A model generated the notes under the pieces. The model ran no database searches and was not told the DNA's origin. It worked only from the letters and a program-made list of their open reading frames with translations. Shown here one piece after another: positions 49,136-58,260 of a stretch of DNA of 64,000 bases (positions are counted from its first letter, which is position 1; the number at the start of each line of letters is the position of its first letter). The position numbers and the translations under genes were made by a program. Origin of the DNA: Cytophagales bacterium (lineage in GTDB: Bacteria > Bacteroidota > Bacteroidia > Cytophagales > Cyclobacteriaceae); contig JAWPMT010000007.1 in NCBI GenBank assembly GCA_033344775.1, forward strand, positions 677,843 to 741,842. The letters are read 5' to 3'.

Positions 49136-49315
49136 ATGATCGAACCTGAGAGAAGGCAGTTTTTTAAAGGATATAATTCAGCAGTCACCTATGTGAAGAT
49201 GACCAGCAATTTATTTTCAGTTGAAGAGCAGGGCTTTAGGGCTTTGTCCATGTCTAAAAAGATGCCTTCCACCAACTCAGAAAGAGAACATTCCCTGGCT
49301 ATTTATTTGAATTGA
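49136..49315 (+). CDS. Small protein of unknown function, 59 residues
   Basis: A 59-codon frame from ATG at 49136 to TGA at 49315, beginning MIEPERRQFFKGYNSAVTYV. It is Ser- and Lys-rich and soluble, with no family I recognise. Support comes from the spacing: six bases after the preceding stop and one base before the DUF2141 start. It is easily missed because it is under 60 codons. Confidence 0.55.
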   Translation: MIEPERRQFFKGYNSAVTYVKMTSNLFSVEEQGFRALSMSKKMPSTNSEREHSLAIYLN

Positions 49316-49316
49316 G

Positions 49317-49748
49317 ATGATCACCCTATTTATCAATCTGCTGCTGCTCAATCCTTTTGTAACTACGCCAGAAGCAACCACATTGACTATTCGTTTTGAA
49401 AACATTCGCTTCCATGAGGGGCATATTCTAGTTGGTGTGTATAAAGCTGAAGACAGCTGGTCGCGACGTACTCCGGAAAGAGAATTTATCATCTCCAAAC
49501 AGGATATCGTAGACGGATCTCTCACGGTCACACTCAACGATTTTGAACCGGGATTTTATGGCCTGGCCTTTCTCGACGATGAAAATGGTAATGAGATTGT
49601 AGACATGGGTATGGTGTTCCCTAAGGAAGGTTTTGGCTTTTCGAATTATTATCATCGCTCGATCTCTTTCCCGAAGTTCAAAGACTTTACTTTCAATTTC
49701 CCTGAAAATCGGGACATCAACGTCAAATTTCGATACTTAAAATTCTAA
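49317..49748 (+). CDS. DUF2141 secreted protein
   Basis: A 143-residue protein with a short hydrophobic N-terminus (MITLFINLLLLNPFVT) that may be a signal peptide. Its core, LTIRFENIRFHEGHILVGVY, GFYGLAFLDDENGNEIVD and VFPKEGFGFSNYYH, is typical of DUF2141. It is a close paralog of the protein at 18558-18980. It ends the small-gene operon driven by the promoter at 48835-48862; the other copy lacks an adjacent stress promoter. The function is unknown. Confidence 0.85.
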   Translation: MITLFINLLLLNPFVTTPEATTLTIRFENIRFHEGHILVGVYKAEDSWSRRTPEREFIISKQDIVDGSLTVTLNDFEPGFYGLAFLDDENGNEIVDMGMVFPKEGFGFSNYYHRSISFPKFKDFTFNFPENRDINVKFRYLKF

Positions 49749-49776
49749 TCATAATTAAACTGTAATTCACACTGCA

Positions 49777-50829
49777 ATGAACAAACTGTACAGGGGTTTC
49801 AGACTCCCCAGTGCAGCCTACACGGTGCCAAGAAAAGCACTGAAGGGCTACATTGAAATTGATCGAGCACCTCAAATCGGAGACCTGGTTTACGGCCAGG
49901 TAGATACGATTGGCCAGCACAACTCGCTTGAGAATAGTCAGGGTCGTATCCATACGATACATCCCGGAACGAAAGCGGTATTCATATTTGGCAATCGCTA
50001 TGCGCCTGACTATTATGAAGGATTGATCCCTGAAGATTCAAATTTCGAATCGCTTGATTTGCTGGCTCGTTCTGGTGTAGTTGGTACTGTGGTTTCTAAA
50101 AGTGGTAAGGTCATTTCTCCTACGGTAATCAAACCCCTGGGATACGTTTGTGATTCGAATGGTGAAGTGGTGAATACGCGTCAATTCAATCTGATTAAGC
50201 CCAAGAATGAAACGAAAAAAACACCTAGAGCAAAACTGATTTTGGCCGTTGGAACTGCAATGAACTCCGGGAAAAGTGCGGCCGCAACTGCTTGCGTGTT
50301 TGCCTTGAGTGTACATGATAAAGAGGTTCGTGCTTCTAAGGTTACGGGTACAGCAAGCTTAAAGGACATTTTGAGCATGAATGATGCCGGTGCAACCCAT
50401 TTCTCCGATTTCTCCTATATGGGTTATCCGAGTACTTACATGCTTAAGGAGGAGGAAGTAGTGGATGTATTCAATAAGCTGGATCTGAAATACGCCAACA
50501 ACAAGGATAACTATTGGGTAGTAGAATTCGCGGATGGGATCAATCAAAGAGAAACGGCAATGCTACTCCAGCATCCAGACATTAGGGATCGGATTCATAA
50601 GCTCATTTTCTGTGCAGCTGATTCTTTCGGTGCGATTGGCGGGCTGGAAGTATTGAAAAATAAATTTAACCTTGTACCTGATGCAATCTCTGGTGTTTGT
50701 TCTAGTTCTCCACTGCACATTAAGGAGTTGAGTGAATACACGGACATCCCCGTGTTCAATAGCTTGAACATCAAATCAGAAGAATTGTATAAGATCCTAA
50801 GTACGCCAAGAAAACGAAAGTCTAAGTGA
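49777..50829 (+). CDS. P-loop NTPase of DUF1611-like architecture
   Basis: A 350-residue cytoplasmic protein. The N-terminal 145 residues are beta-rich (LKGYIEIDRAPQIGDLVYGQ, then NRYAPDYYEGLIPED). The C-terminal half has a P-loop GTAMNSGKSAAAT (about 168-180) and a WVVEFADGI strand. The overall layout recalls DUF1611 proteins such as that at 7932-8990 but the sequence is only distantly alike, and a MobB/BioD-like P-loop fold is another option. It overlaps the start of the isoaspartyl peptidase gene by four bases, so the two act in one pathway, probably on a peptide or amide substrate. Confidence 0.65.
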   Translation: MNKLYRGFRLPSAAYTVPRKALKGYIEIDRAPQIGDLVYGQVDTIGQHNSLENSQGRIHTIHPGTKAVFIFGNRYAPDYYEGLIPEDSNFESLDLLARSGVVGTVVSKSGKVISPTVIKPLGYVCDSNGEVVNTRQFNLIKPKNETKKTPRAKLILAVGTAMNSGKSAAATACVFALSVHDKEVRASKVTGTASLKDILSMNDAGATHFSDFSYMGYPSTYMLKEEEVVDVFNKLDLKYANNKDNYWVVEFADGINQRETAMLLQHPDIRDRIHKLIFCAADSFGAIGGLEVLKNKFNLVPDAISGVCSSSPLHIKELSEYTDIPVFNSLNIKSEELYKILSTPRKRKSK

Positions 50830-51746
50830 AACCATTTGCCATTGCGATTCATGGAGGAGCCGGAACGGTCTCCAAAACCAAAATGACCAAATGGAAAATT
50901 GAAGCGTACCAACAGATACTGAAGCGAGCGTATACGGTAGGATATAAGACACTCGAAAAAGGTGGTTCTTCCCTGGAAGCGGTTGCTGAAGCTGTATTGA
51001 TCATGGAAGACTCTTCTTTGTTCAATGCGGGGAAAGGATCTGTTTTTACCAACCAGGGAGAATTTGAAATGGATGCGGCCATCATGGATGGTCGCAAACT
51101 TCATGCGGGTGCCGTAGCTGGTGTTTCGCAAGTCAAGAATCCAATTTTGTTGGCGGATTGTGTGATGAAGAAGTCTAAGCACGTACTGATCAGCGGTGAA
51201 CAAGCTCTGGAGTATGCCAAAGAACAGGGCCTTACCATTGAATCAAAAGACTACTTCTACGATGAGTTCAGATACAAACAATGGCAACGTGCCTTACAAA
51301 AGGACAAAGTAGAATTGGATCACGATGAGGAGAAGTTTGGTACGGTTGGAGCCGTGGCCCTGGACAAAAAAGGAAACCTTGCCGCGGCTACTTCAACCGG
51401 AGGGATGGTGAATAAGAAATATGGCAGGATAGGTGATAGTCCTTTGATTGGCGTGGGTACCTATGCCAATAATGAAAGTTGTGCCATTTCCTGCACTGGT
51501 CACGGAGAGTATTTCATGCGTTCGGTAGTAGCTCATGACATATCTGCCCGGATGCTATATCAGGGTCAAACCTTGCAGCAAGCTACCAATGAGGTGATCA
51601 TGGAACGGATGCCTGCCATGGGCGGACGAGGTGGTTTGATTGGAGTGGACAAGCAAGGAAATGTAGTCTTACCATTTAATACCAAAGGCATGTATCGTGG
51701 TTTCAAGAGCTATAGCGGAGAAGAGTTCGTTGGGATATTTGAGTGA
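50826..51746 (+). CDS. Isoaspartyl peptidase / plant-type L-asparaginase
   Basis: A 306-residue Ntn hydrolase with a GTG start at 50826. The N-terminal GGAGTV and the GKGSVFTNQGEFEMDAAIMDG region are family marks. The autocleavage and catalytic Thr173 lies in GTVGAVALD, with the substrate-site CTGHGE downstream. These enzymes remove beta-aspartyl (isoaspartyl) links in damaged proteins or peptides and can hydrolyse asparagine. There is no signal peptide, so it works in the cytoplasm. The coupled P-loop protein may supply or modify its substrate. Confidence 0.93.
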   Translation: MKPFAIAIHGGAGTVSKTKMTKWKIEAYQQILKRAYTVGYKTLEKGGSSLEAVAEAVLIMEDSSLFNAGKGSVFTNQGEFEMDAAIMDGRKLHAGAVAGVSQVKNPILLADCVMKKSKHVLISGEQALEYAKEQGLTIESKDYFYDEFRYKQWQRALQKDKVELDHDEEKFGTVGAVALDKKGNLAAATSTGGMVNKKYGRIGDSPLIGVGTYANNESCAISCTGHGEYFMRSVVAHDISARMLYQGQTLQQATNEVIMERMPAMGGRGGLIGVDKQGNVVLPFNTKGMYRGFKSYSGEEFVGIFE

Positions 51747-51829
51747 TTGCAGGAGATTGAATTTCGTAATTATTGGTTTGAATTTGATTTAGTCGGATTT
51801 CTAAGCATTAATGGAATAGGATGTAGGTT

Positions 51830-52303
51830 TTATTGCTTTAATTTTTCAGCCACTTCGTCATAGTATTCCTGAGATAATACTTCGGTCCATTCGGTAGGCT
51901 TTCCCCCACCATATATTGCCAAATAAGTAACATCACTAGACTTGGTCGAAGCATGCCAGTGTTCCGTGTCTTTCTCACATTTGATAATATCCCCTTCTTT
52001 TAGGATTAAAGGCTCGTTTCCACGCTCCTGATAATAAGCTTCTCCCTCCACAATGATCAGGACCTGTGCAGTACTATGTTTATGCCAGTCTAATGTGGAG
52101 TTTGCCTTAAAGGTTGCTTTTGTGATGTTGTAGTCCAGTCCCTCTTCATCGTGCAGTATTGCATTCAGCCAGGCTTCTCCCAGGTAGTGTGTATTTGGCG
52201 CTTTTGCACCCTCTGTAAAGTACGAAGAGACGCGATATTCAGACTTTTGAGCAACGGCTGTAACTGAACTCAAAAGGAAAAGGAAGAGAAGTGAATTTTT
52301 CAT
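51830..52303 (-). CDS. Exported cupin-domain protein
   Basis: A 157-residue protein with signal peptide MKNSLLFLFLLSSVTAVA. One small-barrel cupin domain (about 60-135) carries metal ligands in LDWHKHSTAQVLIIVEG and the second motif region IIKCEKDTEHWHAS. Such single cupins bind Fe or Mn; the substrate is unknown. It faces the opposite way from the metal-resistance locus and has no stress promoter. Confidence 0.85.
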   Translation of the reverse strand: MKNSLLFLFLLSSVTAVAQKSEYRVSSYFTEGAKAPNTHYLGEAWLNAILHDEEGLDYNITKATFKANSTLDWHKHSTAQVLIIVEGEAYYQERGNEPLILKEGDIIKCEKDTEHWHASTKSSDVTYLAIYGGGKPTEWTEVLSQEYYDEVAEKLKQ

Positions 52304-52506
52304 TTTATGTCTCTGGTTTTTTTGTTGATGCTACGTTGGATATGTGTATTTAGTAATTGGCCAAGGAACAAAAGGAGTATGCTAGTGCGTTTGATGTTCC
52401 AATGTTCTCGTTTCTTACCAAGAACAAAGTAAGGTTATCCAAAAGATTACCGTGTCCGTTTACAGGGTTAATGGATATTATGCATCTTGTAAAATCCTGA
52501 AAAAAG

Positions 52507-52545
52507 AATGAGAAGTCAATTGGGTTGGCTCCTCATTCAATTTCA
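52507..52545 (-). terminator. Terminator-like hairpin between cupin and AraC genes
   Basis: On the minus strand GAATGAG and CTCATTC flank a 19-base loop and are followed by TTTTTTC. It would stop transcripts moving away from the AraC-type gene towards the cupin gene. The rest of 52304-52601 (298 bases) holds nothing I can name. Confidence 0.45.
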
Positions 52546-52601
52546 AATTAACCTTTATCTATCTATAACTGGTACTACAAGTTAGCAAAGGCTGGTAAAT
52601 A

Positions 52602-53168
52602 ATGAGCCACATCCTACATATCAAAAACATGGTCTGTAACCGCTGTATTGAGGCGGTCGAAGAGGAATTTGGGAATGCCGGGATTCCTGTGCTGTCTGTT
52701 CACCTGGGTGAAGTGGCTTTGGAACAAGAACTGGATGCTAGTGCCAAATCGGTTATCAAGGAACGTCTGGCGGTCAGGGGGTTTGAACTCCTGGAAGATA
52801 AGTCGAGCCAGTTGATTGAGCGGATTAAACAACTGATCATTGATTTGATCCATCGTCAAACTGAACATCTGGAAACCAACAACTCTACTTATCTGGAAAG
52901 GCAGTTAGGGAAAGATTACAAGACCCTTAGTCAATTGTTCTCCTCTGTGGAAGGTGTGACGATTGAGCGCTACACAATACTCCAAAGGATAGAACGAGCA
53001 AAGGAGTTGCTGGTGTATGATGAATTGAACTCCAGTCAGATTGCTCATGAACTTGGTTACAGCAGTGTGCAACACCTCTCCAATCAGTTCAAAAAGGTGA
53101 CTGGTATGTCTCCCAGTGAGTTTAAGAGACTCAGGAAACCTCTTCGTAAGCCCCTGGACGAGCTTTAA
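52602..53168 (+). CDS. HMA-like metal-sensing AraC-type regulator
   Basis: A 188-residue cytoplasmic regulator. The N-terminal 65 residues form an HMA-like ferredoxin fold with the metal ligand pair Cys12-x-x-Cys15 (NMVCNRCIEAVEE). The C-terminal 85 residues carry an AraC-type double helix-turn-helix (INSS-type: RIERAKELLVYDELNSSQIA and LGYSSVQHLSNQFKKVTGMS). The HMA-like part suggests sensing copper or another soft metal. It leads the metal-resistance locus and probably controls it. This domain pair is frequent in Bacteroidota. Confidence 0.85.
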   Translation: MSHILHIKNMVCNRCIEAVEEEFGNAGIPVLSVHLGEVALEQELDASAKSVIKERLAVRGFELLEDKSSQLIERIKQLIIDLIHRQTEHLETNNSTYLERQLGKDYKTLSQLFSSVEGVTIERYTILQRIERAKELLVYDELNSSQIAHELGYSSVQHLSNQFKKVTGMSPSEFKRLRKPLRKPLDEL

Positions 53169-53202
53169 GACAATCATATACATCTTTCCGAAAATTGTAT
53201 AA

Positions 53203-53217
53203 ACCCTGACTGGGGGT
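53203..53217. promoter_or_regulatory. Imperfect palindrome upstream of the DUF4396 gene
   Basis: ACCCTGACTGGGGGT is close to a palindrome (ACCC-N7-GGGT) and lies 30-45 bases before the DUF4396 start codon, where a metal-responsive operator would be expected. The binding protein is presumed to be the adjacent HMA-AraC regulator but this is a guess. Confidence 0.35.
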
Positions 53218-53246
53218 GATGCTCGTACTTTGTAAGTGTAAATGCA

Positions 53247-53906
53247 ATGCTTATGAATGCGATTACAGTAGAAACCGATATACACTGCCATGGTTGTGTG
53301 GATGCCATACGCCCTGGCTTAGATAATGATAATAAAGTTTCCGAATGGTGTGTAAACCTGGCCCCGGAAGTAAAGACACTCACCGCACATGGTGAAGGAT
53401 TGTCAGAAGCTCATTTGGCCAAGTTGTTGAATGAAGCGGGTTACAAAGTCGTGGGACAAAAGACGCCCTTCTGGATGGATATGCCCGTTTGGAAAAGAGC
53501 ATCCTTTAATACATTGAATTGTCTGATTGGCTGTTCGATTGGTGATTTTGGCATGGTGTTTTTCCTGCAAGCCTTTTATCCTGAAACGCCGATGATCTGG
53601 ATGATGGTCCTGGCAATCATTGCAGGATTGATCACCTCGATTACGCTTGAAACGATTCTCCTGAAGTATCGGGAACACTTCAATTGGATTTTTGCCCTGA
53701 AAACCGCCTTTGGGATGTCTTTCATTTCCATGGTGGCTATGGAACTGGCCATGACCGGAACAGATTTCATGATCACCGGAGGCAAAGCGGCCTTTAACGA
53801 CATTTGGTATTGGCTGGCGTTGGTCCCTGCTTTGGTAGTGGGTTTCATCACTCCTTTGCCGTACAATTATTACAAGTTGAAAAAGTACAATAAGGCTTGT
53901 CACTAA
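53247..53906 (+). CDS. HMA-DUF4396 fused membrane protein
   Basis: A 219-residue protein. The first 70 residues form an HMA-like metal-binding domain with the motif CHGCVDA near residue 14. The remainder is a DUF4396 membrane domain with four segments, including FNTLNCLIGCSIGDFGMVFF and a SLEY-like end (ALVVGFITPLPYNYYKLKKY). DUF4396 proteins are found in metal-resistance loci and may move copper or cadmium. It is the first structural gene after the regulator. Confidence 0.8.
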   Translation: MLMNAITVETDIHCHGCVDAIRPGLDNDNKVSEWCVNLAPEVKTLTAHGEGLSEAHLAKLLNEAGYKVVGQKTPFWMDMPVWKRASFNTLNCLIGCSIGDFGMVFFLQAFYPETPMIWMMVLAIIAGLITSITLETILLKYREHFNWIFALKTAFGMSFISMVAMELAMTGTDFMITGGKAAFNDIWYWLALVPALVVGFITPLPYNYYKLKKYNKACH

Positions 53907-53953
53907 GCGACATGAAAAACCACAAGCTTCAAATTCCGTATCTTTACAGCTGA

Positions 53954-54355
53954 ATGCACCTATTCAAGAAAATAGCGACCGTATTTATGGCAGCGCTGCT
54001 ACTGACTACCTCGGTAGGCGTAACGCTGCATCGGCACTATTGCATGGGTAGGTTGATGGATACGTCTATCAATCACCCTGCCGCTTCTTGTATGTCCATG
54101 ATGGATATGGGAGATGCGTCTGATGCGATGGGCTGCTGTAAGGATACGGTTGAAGAATTCAAGGTCGATGATCTGCAAAAGGCTCACTTTGATTTTAATG
54201 CTACTCCTAATTTGAATCTGTTGGCGGGTGTTACTTACGTGCTTGTTGATTACAAGCTCTTCTCAACAGTCACCACGCAAAAGCAATTTCTCAACTATAA
54301 GCCCCCTTTGATTGCTCAGGACGTCCCTGTTCTCGTGCAGTCGTTCCTCCTGTAA
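53954..54355 (+). CDS. HYC_CC_PP family protein
   Basis: A 133-residue exported protein with signal peptide MHLFKKIATVFMAALLLTTS. The three family marks are visible: HRHYCMG, GCCKDT and NYKPPL. The Cys- and Met-rich region between (CMSMMDMGDASDAMGCC) suits copper or silver binding. The family is associated with heavy-metal resistance in Bacteroidota, with no known reaction. It precedes the efflux pump genes by 89 bases. Confidence 0.9.
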   Translation: MHLFKKIATVFMAALLLTTSVGVTLHRHYCMGRLMDTSINHPAASCMSMMDMGDASDAMGCCKDTVEEFKVDDLQKAHFDFNATPNLNLLAGVTYVLVDYKLFSTVTTQKQFLNYKPPLIAQDVPVLVQSFLL

Positions 54356-54444
54356 GTTTTAGCATGTACCTGTCAAAACAGGTATGGGCATCACTTGATG
54401 CCTCATTAATTCTATTGTTCAATTCATACACATAGAATGATGCT

Positions 54445-57400
54445 ATGCTTAATCATATCATTAAATTTTTCTTAGAGAAGAAGCTGGTCACACTGTTGGT
54501 GGCTGTTTCTATCATCACATGGGGCATTGCTACGGCGCCTTTTAACTGGGAATCAGACACGATCCCAAGAGATCCGGTGCCCGTAGATGCGATCCCCGAT
54601 ATTGGTGAAAACCAACAAATAGTATACACGGAGTGGATGGGCCGCTCACCGCAGGACATAGAGGATCAGGTTTCTTATCCGCTAACCACTGCGCTGCTGG
54701 GCATTCCTGGCGTGAAGACCATCCGCAGTAACTCCATTTTCGGGCTATCCAGTATTTACCTGATTTTCGAAGAAGGGGTCGAGTTCTATTGGAGCCGATC
54801 AAGAATACTGGAAAAGCTAAACTCACTTCCCTCCGGAACATTGCCGGAGGGCGTTCAACCTGCGCTAGGCCCTGATGCCACGGCATTGGGGCAAATTTTC
54901 TGGTACACGCTAGAAGGTCGTGATGAAGCCGGACGTCCAGCTGGTGGCTGGGATCCGCAGGAATTGCGTTCTATCCAGGACTTTTATATCAAGTATGGAC
55001 TCTCTTCTGCAGCAGGTGTTTCGGAAGTAGCTTCTATCGGCGGGTATGTGAAAGAGTACCAGGTGGAGATAGATCCCACGGCCATGAAAAGCTATGACGT
55101 GGATGTAGCCGACATCATGAACGCGGTGAAGAAAAGCAACCTGGATGTTGGTGCAAGAACGTTAGAGTTCAATAAGGCCGAATACCTGGTTAGAGGTCTG
55201 GGCTACATCAAGAACATTTCCGATCTGGAAGAAGCGGTTGTGTTGGCCAGGAACAATATACCGATTCGAATCAAGGATGTAGCCAGGGTTCAGCTGGGAC
55301 CTGCAACACGTCGTGGAGGTCTGGATAAAGCCGGTGCGGAAGCTGTGGGTGCTGTAGTCGTTGCCCGGTATGGTTCTAATCCACTGGAGGTGATCAATAA
55401 TGTGAAGGCCAAGATCGAGGAGCTTGCTCCTGGTTTGCCATCCAAAACCCTATCGGATGGTACGGTTTCCAAAGTCACGATTGTTCCGTTTTACGACCGA
55501 ACCGGATTAATCAAGGAGACCCTTGGAACACTCGAAGAAGCTTTGTCTTTGGAAGTGCTGATCAGTGTGATCGTGGTGATTATTCTGGTCATTAATCTGA
55601 GGGCATCCATTCTGATCTCCAGTCTGCTACCTATCGGGGTTTTGATGACTTTCATTGCCATGCGCTACTTTGGCGTGTCGGCCAATATCGTGGCACTATC
55701 AGGTATTGCGATTGCCATTGGTGTGATGGTGGATGTGGGTGTCGTATTCACTGAGAACATCATCAGGCACCTTCAAATGCCTGAGAACAAAGACCTGGAC
55801 TCACAGGGCCGTCTTAAGGTCATCTATACAGCCACCACAGAAGTAGCTTCAGCAGTTATCACGGCGTTGGCCACTACGGTGATCAGTTTCATTCCTGTAT
55901 TTGCCTTACAGGCCCAGGAAGGGAAACTGTTTCAACCCTTGGCATTTACCAAGACGTTTGCTTTACTCGCTGCCCTGTTCATTGGGTTGGTGATCATTCC
56001 GGCTTTTGCACATTGGATCTTCTCTTTGAACTTCGGAAAAGACAAAACTCGAAAGTTCTGGAACATAGGACTGATCATATTGGGTATTGTCATCTACTTT
56101 TTCATTCCCTGGGCTGGAATCGTGCTGGCCATCATGGGCGTCAATAATTTCTTTGAAGACCGGTGGAAAGGCAAATGGACCTGGGTGCCAGGTTATCTCA
56201 ATATTGCGGTAGTCCTGGTGACCGTGCTGTACTTTCTCACCAAAGAGTGGTTGCCACTCGGAGCGGGTTATAGCTGGTTCCTGAACTTTGTGTTTGTAGG
56301 CTTGATCATTGTACTGGTGTTAGGGATTCTTCTCACGGTAGTCCGCTACTACACCAGGATATTGAGTTGGTGCCTGGAACATAAATGGCAATTTCTGACC
56401 CTGCCGATGATCATCCTGGTCTTTGGTCTTCTTTCCTGGCAGGGATTTGATCGGGCTTTTGGCTTTGTGGCTAAAGGTGCCCAGTCGGTCAATTGGGATG
56501 TCCGGGAGTCTGGCTTCTGGGCTTCCATGAGTACGACCTTTCCGGGTGTCGGTAAAGAGTTCATGCCTCCTCTGGATGAAGGCTCTTATTTGCTCATGCC
56601 GACCACTATGCCACACTCTGGTGTTCAGGAAAACATCGAAACCATCCAGTTACTGGATCAACTGGTGACGTCCATTCCAGAGGTAGAAATGACTGTTGGG
56701 AAATGGGGCCGTGTCGCTTCTGCGCTCGATCCTGCCCCGATTTCCATGTTCGAAAATGTGATCAACTACAAACCGGAATATGTCCTGGATGAAGATGGCC
56801 ACCGCATGCGATTCAGGGTCAATGGAGACGGACATTTTGATTTGTCGAATGGTGAAGCATTCGAATGGAAGAGTGAAGCGTTAGCCGGTTTCAATGCAGA
56901 CTTATTGATTCCAGCATCCACAGGGCAATATTTCCGCCAATGGCGTGAGCATATTCAATCTCCCAATGATATCTGGGATGAGATCGTAAACATGGCCAAC
57001 ATTCCTGGTATGACCTCCGCACCGAAGTTGCAACCCATTGCCACCAGATTGGTGATGCTCTCAACGGGCATGCGTGCTCCAATGGGAATGAAGATCTACG
57101 GCCCTGACCTGGAAACAATAGAAGCGGTCGGGTTTGACATAGAAACGTTCCTGAAGCAAGTGCCTGGCGTGAAACCTAGTTCAGTCTTTGCGGATCGTGT
57201 AGTTGGGAAACCTTATCTGGAAATCAAGATCAATCGACAAGCCATTGCTCGATATGGGCTGAGTGTCGCAGACATGCAGATGTACATCGGTGTGGCGGTT
57301 GGAGGTAATGCTCAGACCACTACTGTTGAAGGCCGTGAGCGGTACCAGGTGCGGGTTCGATACGCTAGAGAACTTCGAGATAATCCCGATGACCTGAGTA

Positions 57401-58260
57401 ATATTCTGATTCCGACTCCCACAGGCGTACAAGTACCCTTGAAGGAACTGGCAGAATTGCAATACGTCCGAGGGCCGCAGAACATCAAGAGTGAAGATAC
57501 TTTCCTGGTGAGCTACGTGATCTTTGATAAAGAGGATGGGTTTGCAGAGGTGGATGTGGTGGAAAGTGCTCAGGCATATCTCAATGGGCAAATCGCTGAT
57601 GGTGCGTTGCAGATTCCCATGGGTGTGAGCTACAAGTTTGCCGGGAACTATGAAAACCAGATCCGGGCCACCAAACGATTGTCCATTGTAATCCCGATTA
57701 GCCTAATGGCCATTTTACTGATCCTGTATTTCCAGTTTGGTAAACTTCAACCCACATTGATGGTCTTTTCTGGGGTCTTTGTGGCCTTTGCCGGAGGGTT
57801 CATTTTCATCTGGTTGTATGGTCAGGATTGGTTCCTCAATTTTTCACTCTTTGGTGCAGACATGCGGGACCTCTTCCAGGTACACACCATCAATCTAAGT
57901 GTAGCCGTTTGGGTAGGATTCATTGCCCTGTTTGGTGTTGCCACTGATGATGGCGTGATCATGGGTACTTATCTGAAGCAACACCTGGTGCGTGAAAAAC
58001 CTAACTCCATTGAGGGAGTAAGAGCAGCCGTGTTGCATGCCGGGCAACAACGGGTCCGGCCTGCTATGATGACTGCAGCTACCACGGTAATTGCCTTGCT
58101 GCCGGTCCTGACTTCTACAGGTAAGGGATCTGATATCATGGTGCCCATGGCAATCCCTACGTTCGGGGGTATGATCATCCAGGTGATCACCATGTTCGTG
58201 GTGCCGGTCTTGTACTGCATGTGGCAGGAACGTCAACTAAAATCAAATCCAGAGTCATGA
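54445..58260 (+). CDS. CusA/CzcA-type RND heavy-metal efflux transporter
   Basis: A 1271-residue inner-membrane RND pump, driving metal ions out with protons. Expected features include the N-terminal membrane segment, GVKTIRSNSIFGLSS, GVMVDVGVVFTENII near the TM4 charge-relay region, and a second TM block with IALFGVATDDGVIMG. It is about 200 residues longer than CusA; extra membrane segments lie around residues 530-640 and near 1120-1160. Such enlarged forms are known in Bacteroidota. The stop overlaps the TolC-like start by four bases (ATGA), so the three pump genes are coupled. Confidence 0.94.
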   Translation: MLNHIIKFFLEKKLVTLLVAVSIITWGIATAPFNWESDTIPRDPVPVDAIPDIGENQQIVYTEWMGRSPQDIEDQVSYPLTTALLGIPGVKTIRSNSIFGLSSIYLIFEEGVEFYWSRSRILEKLNSLPSGTLPEGVQPALGPDATALGQIFWYTLEGRDEAGRPAGGWDPQELRSIQDFYIKYGLSSAAGVSEVASIGGYVKEYQVEIDPTAMKSYDVDVADIMNAVKKSNLDVGARTLEFNKAEYLVRGLGYIKNISDLEEAVVLARNNIPIRIKDVARVQLGPATRRGGLDKAGAEAVGAVVVARYGSNPLEVINNVKAKIEELAPGLPSKTLSDGTVSKVTIVPFYDRTGLIKETLGTLEEALSLEVLISVIVVIILVINLRASILISSLLPIGVLMTFIAMRYFGVSANIVALSGIAIAIGVMVDVGVVFTENIIRHLQMPENKDLDSQGRLKVIYTATTEVASAVITALATTVISFIPVFALQAQEGKLFQPLAFTKTFALLAALFIGLVIIPAFAHWIFSLNFGKDKTRKFWNIGLIILGIVIYFFIPWAGIVLAIMGVNNFFEDRWKGKWTWVPGYLNIAVVLVTVLYFLTKEWLPLGAGYSWFLNFVFVGLIIVLVLGILLTVVRYYTRILSWCLEHKWQFLTLPMIILVFGLLSWQGFDRAFGFVAKGAQSVNWDVRESGFWASMSTTFPGVGKEFMPPLDEGSYLLMPTTMPHSGVQENIETIQLLDQLVTSIPEVEMTVGKWGRVASALDPAPISMFENVINYKPEYVLDEDGHRMRFRVNGDGHFDLSNGEAFEWKSEALAGFNADLLIPASTGQYFRQWREHIQSPNDIWDEIVNMANIPGMTSAPKLQPIATRLVMLSTGMRAPMGMKIYGPDLETIEAVGFDIETFLKQVPGVKPSSVFADRVVGKPYLEIKINRQAIARYGLSVADMQMYIGVAVGGNAQTTTVEGRERYQVRVRYARELRDNPDDLSNILIPTPTGVQVPLKELAELQYVRGPQNIKSEDTFLVSYVIFDKEDGFAEVDVVESAQAYLNGQIADGALQIPMGVSYKFAGNYENQIRATKRLSIVIPISLMAILLILYFQFGKLQPTLMVFSGVFVAFAGGFIFIWLYGQDWFLNFSLFGADMRDLFQVHTINLSVAVWVGFIALFGVATDDGVIMGTYLKQHLVREKPNSIEGVRAAVLHAGQQRVRPAMMTAATTVIALLPVLTSTGKGSDIMVPMAIPTFGGMIIQVITMFVVPVLYCMWQERQLKSNPES

